This document shows positions 51,631 through 58,743 of a stretch of DNA of 64,000 nucleotides, piece after piece. Source of the DNA: Candidatus Trichofilum aggregatum. GTDB taxonomy: Bacteria > Chloroflexota > Anaerolineae > Promineifilales > Promineifilaceae. The DNA is taken from positions 1 through 64,000 of the forward strand of contig JADJUV010000055.1 of assembly GCA_016716885.1 (NCBI GenBank), in the 5' to 3' direction. Both the position numbers and the translations under genes were made by a program. How positions within the stretch are numbered: position 1 is the stretch's first letter; each line of letters starts with the position of its first letter. The notes under the pieces are model-generated. The model worked only from the letters and a program-made list of their open reading frames with translations. It made no database searches and was not told the DNA's origin.

Positions 51631-52032
51631 ATGGCCCCTAAAAATCCGCCGGTTCCACTTGGTCTACCCATTTCTGGCCTCATTCTACTCATCATCGGCT
51701 ACGTGATTGGCCCCATCATTCAGGCCAATTCCAGCGAACAGCAACTCGCCCGAAATGTGCTGTTGAGTGCGATCCCGTTCATCCTGATGTTCTTGGGGAT
51801 TCTGATCTTTTTCATCAGCTTCATCTGGTTTATAGCCAGCAAACTCAACCGCAACATCTCCGCTAAAGTTTATCGCCCCGTGGAGACAATTCTCATTGGG
51901 GGGATTGTTTTTGGGGTGCTGGGGATGTTCCAGCCCTGGACATTTGCTCTATTTAAGCCAGGGTTTTTGCTTCTGTTTGCTTCTCTGCTGGGTTTTATGG
52001 TGTGGAGCCATATCAAACCCAAATCGAGTTGA
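51631..52032 (+). CDS. small membrane protein, unknown function
   Basis: 133 residues from the ATG at 51631. Four hydrophobic segments: LPISGLILLIIGYVIGPII, NVLLSAIPFILMFLGILIFFISFIWFIA, ETILIGGIVFGVLGMF and GFLLLFASLLGFMVWS. No recognised domain. It sits between the dehydrogenase and the flavoprotein without obvious relation. The gap upstream has the gaggttacacagag repeat shared with 43878-43930 and 58557-58680. Confidence 0.7.
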   Translation: MAPKNPPVPLGLPISGLILLIIGYVIGPIIQANSSEQQLARNVLLSAIPFILMFLGILIFFISFIWFIASKLNRNISAKVYRPVETILIGGIVFGVLGMFQPWTFALFKPGFLLLFASLLGFMVWSHIKPKSS

Positions 52033-52082
52033 GAAGATTCGGCACAGTTCAGAAAGTGGAGTCCCCTCTCCCGGGGGAGAGG

Positions 52083-52115
52083 GTGGGGGGGGGGGGGGGG
52101 GGGCGGGGGGGGAGG
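52083..52115. other. short poly-G block next to a hairpin (probable artefact)
   Basis: About 30 bases of G with one C, starting right after the inverted repeat ccctctcc/ggagaggg at 52064-52081. Third case of the pattern seen at 5154 and 11376. Confidence 0.65.
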
Positions 52116-52258
52116 TCGGCGGATGACCATTTGACACGAATTTGTAGCGACGGGGCAGGTCAGGCGAGGCTGATCCTTTTAAACCATGCCGGAAAGCTTA
52201 TGTATCTGTTGTGTATGTCGTACTTTGATGGGTGAGCCATACGCAATAACGAAAAATT

Positions 52259-53695
52259 ATGCGACCTAACTTTCAAGTTGAAATGATCCGTAGTGAACTG
52301 GAAGATGTCGTCGGGGCCGACCACATTACCACGAGAGAGAGTGACCGGCTGGTGTATTCCACTGACTGGTCATGGATGGCTCAGATGTGGTTGGATCGGG
52401 GTCAACCCTTGCCTCTGGCGGATTACATCGTCCATCCGGCTAAACCGACCGAGATCGCCCAGATCATCAAGATCGCCAACAACTACCATATTCCGGTTAT
52501 TCCCTGGGGTGGCGGATCAGGCACACAGGGGGGAACTCTGCCCATCTACGGTGGCATCATTTTGGATACCAAACGGATGCACCGAATCCTGGAAATCAAT
52601 GAAACGGCGCTGACCGTAACGGCGCAAGCGGGTATCAACGGAACCCAACTGGAGTGGGCCTTAAACGACAAAGGGCTGACCTTGCCCCATTATCCCGCCT
52701 CGGCTAATTGCGCCACGTTGGGGGGGTATCTGGCTCCACGGGGATCGGGAACCATTAGCACCAAGTATGGCAAGGCCGAAGATATGGTTTTGAGCATGGA
52801 AATCGTCTTGCCCAATGGGGAGATCATCCGCACCCCTTCTGTGCCCAGCCATGCCTCTGGCCCGGATTATGCCCGGCTATTTTTGGGTTCAGAGGGCACA
52901 CTGGGGGTGATTACAGAAGCCACGATGCAGGTGGATTATTTGCCAGAGGTGCGTTTGTTCCGGGCGGTGCTGTTTGAAGATGTCGCGGCCGCGCTCGAAG
53001 CCGGTCGTCGTCTCATGACCCGACGACTAGACCCCACCGTCATCCGCCTTTACGACCCCAACTCCACCGCCTCACTGGTCAAACATGTTTTAGGCTACGA
53101 GTTAGAAGGAGCCTACATGGTCATAGGCTTTGATGGTGACAAAGATTTAGCGGCCATGCAAGAAGAGAAAGGCATGGCTATCTGCACCGAACTAGGCGCC
53201 AAAGATTTAGGGCGTGAACCGGGGGAGAAATGGTGGGAGCATCGTTACGACTTTTACTATCCACCCAAATCGCTCAAACTGCCCTGGATGTACGGCACAG
53301 TTGAGACGGTGACAACCTTTGACAAACTGCATCAGCTCTATTGTGCCAAGAAAAAAGCCATTGAAGAAGGTTACGCCCAATGGCAGGTACGTTACATCGG
53401 CCATTTTTCCCATTGGTTCCACTGGGGAGCCAGTTTGTATGACCGCTTCATCATTGAGGAGCCACCCCAAGACCCGCAAGAGGCGTTGCGCCTGCACAAC
53501 CGGGTCTGGTCAACCGCCGTTTCCACCTCATTAGCCAATGGCGGCATGATCAATGAGCATCATGGGGTGGGACTGAAGTTGGGCCGTTATATGCGCCAAC
53601 AATATGGCCCGGCCTGGCCCTTGTTAGAGACGATCAAGAAAGCGATTGATCCCAATGGGATCATGAATCCGGGTAAGGTGGGGTTTGGCACATGA
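52259..53695 (+). CDS. FAD-binding oxidoreductase (GlcD/FAD_binding_4 type)
   Basis: 478 residues. The FAD-binding domain has PVIPWGGGSGTQGGTLP and LGGYLAPRGSGTISTKYGKAEDMV; the C-terminal substrate domain (FAD-oxidase C) includes HFSHWFHWGASLYDRF and ends with NEHHGVGLKLGRYMRQQYG, the His-rich catalytic-site motif of D-lactate/glycolate-type dehydrogenases. It overlaps the next gene by four bases and is probably a two-subunit dehydrogenase with it, passing electrons to the quinone pool. Likely substrates are hydroxy acids or sugar acids. Confidence 0.9.
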   Translation: MRPNFQVEMIRSELEDVVGADHITTRESDRLVYSTDWSWMAQMWLDRGQPLPLADYIVHPAKPTEIAQIIKIANNYHIPVIPWGGGSGTQGGTLPIYGGIILDTKRMHRILEINETALTVTAQAGINGTQLEWALNDKGLTLPHYPASANCATLGGYLAPRGSGTISTKYGKAEDMVLSMEIVLPNGEIIRTPSVPSHASGPDYARLFLGSEGTLGVITEATMQVDYLPEVRLFRAVLFEDVAAALEAGRRLMTRRLDPTVIRLYDPNSTASLVKHVLGYELEGAYMVIGFDGDKDLAAMQEEKGMAICTELGAKDLGREPGEKWWEHRYDFYYPPKSLKLPWMYGTVETVTTFDKLHQLYCAKKKAIEEGYAQWQVRYIGHFSHWFHWGASLYDRFIIEEPPQDPQEALRLHNRVWSTAVSTSLANGGMINEHHGVGLKLGRYMRQQYGPAWPLLETIKKAIDPNGIMNPGKVGFGT

Positions 53696-54804
53696 CAGGT
53701 GAACCTATGGAATTATTAAACGTTGTGGCCACGACAGAAAATTGTCGGTATTGCCTGATGTGCCGTCATACCTGCCCGGTGGGTCAGGCTACGAACCTGG
53801 AAACATTGACGCCGCACGGCTGGGGGTTGCTCATCGCTTCGGTGGAACGAGGGCTGGCGGTCTGGAATGAAGAAACAGTTCATAACCTGTACCAATGTGC
53901 CGATTGTGGCAATTGCCGTGCCCACTGTGTCACCGATCAACCGTTGCCAGAGGCTATCGCGGCCGCACGCACCCACGTTGTCGCCCAAAACCTGGCCCCC
54001 GCCATTGTTTATGATCTGGATAACCGGTTACGTCAATGGGGCAACCCCTTCGCGGCCGCATCTCCTGCCCCCGTTACCAACACAGGGGACGTAGCCCTGT
54101 TTGTCGGCGATGACGCCCATTATTTGTGGCCGGGGGCAGTCGCGGCCGCGGTGAAACTTCTATCTGCCGCCGGGGTTACACCGGTTCTCATCGGTGTGGG
54201 GCGGAACAATGGGTATCTGGCTAGCTCCGTGGGGCTGAAAGAGACCGCCATCCTGTTGGCGCAGGCGAATTTAGACGAACTAAAAGCAACCGGGGCACAA
54301 CGTTTGTTGGTCCTGTCGCCGGGTGATTATGATGCGTTTCATCGCCTCTACGCGGAACGGTTGGGGCTGGCGGAGCCAGATGTGCCGGTAATGGAGCTGG
54401 TCACATTTTTGGCGGAACGGCTGAGATCCGGGCAACTGGCTTTTCAGGCCAGTGAATCGCCCTTGCCGTTTGCCTACCTGGACCCCACCCATGCCGGCCG
54501 GGTCGGCAATGAGCGTCATGCTTATCCGCGTGAATTGCTGGGAGCGGTTTATGGCCGCGGCCGCGAACTTTTCTTACGCGCCGATCGGAGTCTGGCCTGT
54601 GGGAGCACCGCCCTGCAATTTACCAGCCCGCATCTCAGCCAACAATTGACCCAAACCCGTTTGCACGATGCTTTCCATAACCGGATTCAGTCCCTGATTA
54701 CCGAAGACCCTGGCACACTGCATCAACTGAGCCTGTACGCGGCCGCGTATGGCATTCAGGTGCAAGGGCTGTACGAATTATTAGCCGCTCAACTCGTGTC
54801 TTGA
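53692..54804 (+). CDS. Fe-S electron-transfer subunit (GlcF-like)
   Basis: 370 residues. Two 4Fe-4S motifs lie near the N-terminus: CRYCLMCRHTCPVG and CADCGNCRAHCV. The remaining 260 residues are less conserved, with a region VALFVGDDAHYLWPGAVAAA that resembles the CCG-type domain start, but the paired cysteine-cysteine-glycine motifs of GlcF are absent. The start overlaps the flavoprotein stop (ATGA); a second ATG at 53707 is also possible. Five GCGGCCGC sites lie in this gene, a high number for its length. Confidence 0.82.
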   Translation: MTGEPMELLNVVATTENCRYCLMCRHTCPVGQATNLETLTPHGWGLLIASVERGLAVWNEETVHNLYQCADCGNCRAHCVTDQPLPEAIAAARTHVVAQNLAPAIVYDLDNRLRQWGNPFAAASPAPVTNTGDVALFVGDDAHYLWPGAVAAAVKLLSAAGVTPVLIGVGRNNGYLASSVGLKETAILLAQANLDELKATGAQRLLVLSPGDYDAFHRLYAERLGLAEPDVPVMELVTFLAERLRSGQLAFQASESPLPFAYLDPTHAGRVGNERHAYPRELLGAVYGRGRELFLRADRSLACGSTALQFTSPHLSQQLTQTRLHDAFHNRIQSLITEDPGTLHQLSLYAAAYGIQVQGLYELLAAQLVS

Positions 54805-54886
54805 CGTATCACGCAGGCAATTGCCACAGCCGTGCGCCATACGCACCTTATCAACAACCATTGAGAGTAAGAGGAGGTCAACTATC

Positions 54887-55774
54887 ATGCATCTTTCTAT
54901 GCACAACTGGATGAGAGCCGAACCTATCGAAGTGACCGTAGCCAGATTAGCCAAGTATGGATACGAAAGCATCGAAATTAGCGGTGAGCCAGACGTTTAC
55001 AACACCAAACACGTTCGTGCCCTGCTCAAAGATCACGGCATCCGCTGTTGGGGATCTGTCACCCTTATGTTGGGCCAACGCAACCTGGTCGCCAAAGATC
55101 AGGCGCAACGGGAAATGTCGGTGCAATACGTGAAGGATTGCATCACCATGGTCAAGGAGTTGGACGGCCACGAGATCACCATCGTGCCGGGAACCGTCGG
55201 CAAAATTAATCCTGAAGGCACACCGGAAGAAGAGTGGGAATGGGCAGTGGATAGCCTGAAAGAATGTTATGCTCACGCCAAAAAATCAGGCGTTATGGTC
55301 GCCATCGAACCGATCAACCGATTCGAGACCTATTTCTGCTACCGTGCCTCACAGGCCTTAGCCCTGGCCGAAGCCGTAGCCGATGATTGTGGTGTCTGTC
55401 TGGATGCCTTCCACCTGAACATCGAAGAGGTTGACCCCTACGAATCCATTCGCCAGGCCAAAGGGCGTTTGGTGGACTTCCATGTGGCCGATACCAACCG
55501 GTTTGCCTGTGGGCAAGGACATTGGGACTGGCTGAAGCTGGTGGGAACCCTCAAAACCATTGGTTACGATGGGGCGCTAACGGTGGAGTTTGTGGCTCCC
55601 GTAGACCGTACCCCGGCCAACCCCCACCCCGATGCCGTTGAGCGCAACCCGGTGGACATCTCCCCTGAACAGAGAAAGTTCATTGAAGATCATGGTTCTA
55701 GCCTGTTGACCGAAGAGTTTTATAGCTGGCAGGTCAAGACCTGTGCGGACACGCTTTTGCCCTTGATAAAATAA
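54887..55774 (+). CDS. sugar phosphate isomerase/epimerase (DTE-like TIM barrel)
   Basis: 295 residues from the ATG at 54887 with AGGAGG upstream. Likely metal ligands: Glu in VAIEPINRFETYF, Asp and His in CLDAFHLNIEEVD, His in VDFHVADTNRF, Glu in LTVEF. The Asn-Arg-Phe-Glu segment and FHLNIEE are shared with the epimerase half of the 46192-48297 fusion. The C-terminal 50 residues after EFVAPVDRTP are longer than in typical DTE enzymes. It probably epimerises a keto-sugar intermediate of this pathway. Confidence 0.87.
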   Translation: MHLSMHNWMRAEPIEVTVARLAKYGYESIEISGEPDVYNTKHVRALLKDHGIRCWGSVTLMLGQRNLVAKDQAQREMSVQYVKDCITMVKELDGHEITIVPGTVGKINPEGTPEEEWEWAVDSLKECYAHAKKSGVMVAIEPINRFETYFCYRASQALALAEAVADDCGVCLDAFHLNIEEVDPYESIRQAKGRLVDFHVADTNRFACGQGHWDWLKLVGTLKTIGYDGALTVEFVAPVDRTPANPHPDAVERNPVDISPEQRKFIEDHGSSLLTEEFYSWQVKTCADTLLPLIK

Positions 55775-55789
55775 ATTGGTTGAGCGATC

Positions 55790-55943
55790 AGTGCCGGGCA
55801 CGGGGCGGCAGGTGGTGTTAGGCCCAGATTCGTCTGCCCCGTACCCGGCACTCTATGCGAAGATCGTGGGTTGAGTGATCAGTGCCTGGCACGGGGCGGT
55901 CAGCGGTGTTATGCCCAAGATCGTCTGCCCCGTGCCAGGCACT
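55790..55943. repeat. two tandem agtgcctggcacgg hairpins
   Basis: Two inverted-repeat copies (55790-55852 and 55881-55943) with arms agtgccgggcacggggcg-like and complement, related to 30329-30391. The second has perfect outer arms. They lie between two operon genes and could halt or protect the transcript. Confidence 0.75.
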
Positions 55944-55990
55944 ACACGGGGCGATTTGGTAAATCACCCTACATTGTCAGAGGCAAACGC

Positions 55991-57226
55991 ATGGGTCAGA
56001 ATGTGGTCATAATCGGAACCCTGGATACCAAAGGGCCGGAGATCGCCTATTTGCGGGACCGGTTGCAGGCTTTGGGGCTGACGACGACGGTGGTGGATTC
56101 GGGTATTTTGGGTGAACCACTCGATATAGTGCCTGACATTGACCACGCGGCCGCGGCCGCATACGGTAACACCACCCTTGAAGCCCTACGCCAGGCGGGG
56201 AGTCGCGGTCGCGCCGTCGCCGGTATGCGCGCCGCTTTACGGAACCTCACCCAAACCCTCTACCAAAACGGCCAACTGGATGGGGCCATTAGCATGGGGG
56301 GAGCCGAAGGGGCTGTGATGGGCGCGGCCGCGATGATGGTTCTGCCCATCGGCGTGCCCAAAATCCTGGTGTCGCCCATTGCTTCTGGTTATCACTTTTT
56401 TCATCCCCTGGTGGGCACGCGGGACATGATGGTGGTGCATTCGGTGGTGGACATCCTGGGGCTGAACCCGATTGCCTGCACCGTTTTTGACAACGTCGCG
56501 GCCGCGATGAAAGGGATGCTCAGCCACGGCCACCCCCTACCCCCGCCCGACAACAAAAATCGCTACGTCGCCGTGACCATGTTAGGCAACACCACCAAAG
56601 CCGTCATGGCGACCAAAACCCGCCTGGCCGAAGCCGGTTACGAAGCCGTCATCTTCCACTCCAACGGCGTGGGTGGCCCGGCCATGGAAGAATGTGCCCT
56701 GGACGGACAGTTTGTGGGGGTGATTGATTTCACCACCAATGAAACCTACGATCCGATGGTCGGGGGCATTCATGATGGCGGCCCTGACCGCCTCAAAATT
56801 GTGGGACAGCTCGGGTTGCCCCAGGTCATCGTTCCCGGTTGTATTGACTTTAGTGTTTGGAATGCGGGCACGATACCGGAGACGTTACGCGGCCGCGCCA
56901 TCTACGACCACAACCCGGAATTTACCCTGGTGCGGGCCAGCCATGAAGAGATGATCCAACTGGGCCACCTGTTTGCCGAACGGCTCAATCAGGCCCAGGG
57001 ACCCGTCCAGATAGCCGTGCCTACCCAGGGGCTTTCCATACCCAACGTGCCGGGTGGTGTGTTCTGGGCTCCCGTGGCCGATGCCGCCTTCTTGAGTACC
57101 TTACGCCGAGACATTCGGCCCGACATTCCGGTATTCACTTACGAACGCCATGTCAATGATCCCGACTTTGGCCGCGAAGTCGCCGAACTATTTATCCAAA
57201 TGGCGCTACCGGACCAAACAGAATAA
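55991..57226 (+). CDS. Tm-1-like/UPF0261 family protein, stand-alone copy
   Basis: 411 residues from the ATG at 55991. Starts VVIIGTLDTKGPEIAYLRD; contains AISMGGAEGAVMGAAAMMVLPIG, GTRDMMVVHSVVDILGLN, VAVTMLGNTTKAVMATKTRL and VPGCIDFSVWNAGTIPE, ending with HVNDPDFGREVAELF. It aligns end to end with the C-terminal half of the 46192-48297 fusion. The family has an ATP-binding N-terminal part by analogy with tomato Tm-1; its bacterial reaction is not established. Two copies in one operon suggest a hetero-oligomer or two substrates. Confidence 0.85.
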   Translation: MGQNVVIIGTLDTKGPEIAYLRDRLQALGLTTTVVDSGILGEPLDIVPDIDHAAAAAYGNTTLEALRQAGSRGRAVAGMRAALRNLTQTLYQNGQLDGAISMGGAEGAVMGAAAMMVLPIGVPKILVSPIASGYHFFHPLVGTRDMMVVHSVVDILGLNPIACTVFDNVAAAMKGMLSHGHPLPPPDNKNRYVAVTMLGNTTKAVMATKTRLAEAGYEAVIFHSNGVGGPAMEECALDGQFVGVIDFTTNETYDPMVGGIHDGGPDRLKIVGQLGLPQVIVPGCIDFSVWNAGTIPETLRGRAIYDHNPEFTLVRASHEEMIQLGHLFAERLNQAQGPVQIAVPTQGLSIPNVPGGVFWAPVADAAFLSTLRRDIRPDIPVFTYERHVNDPDFGREVAELFIQMALPDQTE

Positions 57227-57230
57227 ATCC

Positions 57231-57280
57231 GGAGTCGAGGCTTTAGCCGGAAAATTTCTACCGGCTAAAGCCTCGACTCC
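57231..57280. repeat. hairpin repeat, tcgaggctttagccgg variant
   Basis: Perfect 22-base arms beginning ggagtcgaggctttagccgg around a short A/T centre, between the Tm-1-like and creatininase-family genes. Confidence 0.8.
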
Positions 57281-57310
57281 CAAAATGATGAGATACTGGA
57301 GCATGAATCT

Positions 57311-58237
57311 ATGATTGCCACCAATGGTCGAACCTACAAAGAGTTACCCCACCTTACCCAAGGCGATGAAGCCTTCCGGTCCCAATTCCTTTCCTGGGAC
57401 ATTGGTGATTTAAGTTATGTGGATATTCAAGCCTATCTCCAGGCCAAAGATGTGATCTTGATCCCGATGGCTAGCCTGGAACAACATGGCCCCCACTTGC
57501 CCTTATACACCGACACCGTTACCGCCGTGGAGATTTCCCGCCGTGTTTCGGAGATGATTGGTGTGCTGCATACCCCACCCATCTGGATGGGGTACTCGCC
57601 CCAACATATGCACGGGCCAGGCCTGGGGCGCGGCACGATTACCGTGCGGAGTTCCACCTTGCTGGCGGTCATGTATGACGTGGCCCGGAGCCTCATCCAT
57701 CACGGGTTTAACCGGCTCATCTTTATCAATGGGCACGGCTCCAACGTCAAAGTGGTAGACCCCATTCTGCGTAAACTGCGTTACGAAACGGGAGCCATGA
57801 TTAGTTTTGTCAAGCCGTACATGGAACGATACACCGGTATCTTGAAAGGGTTGATGGAGAATCCGCCCGAAGAAACCCCCGGCTGGCACGCCAGCGAACT
57901 TGAGACTTCACAGGATTTGGCCTGGAATGAGAAGTTGGTGCGGATGGAGCGAGCCGAACACACGAAGGCCCATATCCCGGATTTCCTACCGTCTACCTTT
58001 GCCAAAAAGGATGGTATGCCGGATGTGGAATTTGATGGTTTTACCTACTTCAATTTCCCCATGGATCACCATGAGTTTATTGAGAGCGGCACGATTGGCA
58101 ACCCCCTGCGGGCAACCAAAGAGAAGGGGGAAGAGGCTTTCCGGCGGCTTTCGGAGCATGTGGCTCGTGGCGTCATGGAGTTAATGAATGAACCAGTGAG
58201 CGTGCATAACCGGGAGTTTATTGATCGCGTGTTGTAA
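57311..58237 (+). CDS. creatininase-family hydrolase (3-dehydro-scyllo-inosose hydrolase-like)
   Basis: 308 residues. The creatininase metal site is visible: ASLEQHGPHLPLYTDTVTAVEI (Glu-Gln-His ... Asp), and INGHGSNVKVVDP; a second cluster is in GWHASELETSQ. Members hydrolyse cyclic amides or, in the Thermotoga inositol route, the cyclic diketo-inositol. The stretches IWMGYSPQHMHGPG and FFPMDHHEF-like FNFPMDHHEF resemble the 3-dehydro-scyllo-inosose hydrolase branch as I remember it. It is the last gene of the catabolic block, consistent with ring opening. Confidence 0.85.
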   Translation: MIATNGRTYKELPHLTQGDEAFRSQFLSWDIGDLSYVDIQAYLQAKDVILIPMASLEQHGPHLPLYTDTVTAVEISRRVSEMIGVLHTPPIWMGYSPQHMHGPGLGRGTITVRSSTLLAVMYDVARSLIHHGFNRLIFINGHGSNVKVVDPILRKLRYETGAMISFVKPYMERYTGILKGLMENPPEETPGWHASELETSQDLAWNEKLVRMERAEHTKAHIPDFLPSTFAKKDGMPDVEFDGFTYFNFPMDHHEFIESGTIGNPLRATKEKGEEAFRRLSEHVARGVMELMNEPVSVHNREFIDRVL

Positions 58238-58743
58238 CGCTAAAAAGCCAGGAACTTAGGCGCTTACGCGCCAACATCGACAAAAAATTGTCGCTCTTCT
58301 CGAAAAATAGCAGGCTTGGAAAATCTTTCGTACACGGATAGGAGAAACACGGATGGCTTTGGCTTTTATCCGTGTCCTTCCTACTGAAGTTTAGAGCAAG
58401 AGGAGAGAGCGAGAGGAATTACTCTGGAAAACCCTCTAGCTCTGGCTCTGAACTCTAAACTCAAGTCCTATCCGTGTATACACCTTTTTTTCCAAGCAAA
58501 GTCTGGGAAAAGAGGTAGCACCTTACAAGTCAATTTCTTGACCAGTTAGCAAGAAAGAGGTTACACAGAGATTCACCAAGGAAGCGCAGAGGTTCACAGA
58601 GAAAAGTCAAGACTGTTTTTTAACTCTGTGTATCTCTGCACCTTCTCTGTGACCCTCTGTGTTCACTTCTTTTTTGGTTGTGGCTTGTCCAGGCTAGGGT
58701 CTGAATAGGTACCAAAATTTCTCTAGATACCTATATCGAGAAG
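58238..58743. other. gene-free region of repeats
   Basis: It contains a repeat starting gcgcttacgcgccaacatc (58259-58330; also at 4859-4920), a gagcgagaggaattact repeat near 58390-58450 (related to 37395-37450) and a ttacacagagattcac repeat at 58557-58680. No gene. Confidence 0.65.
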
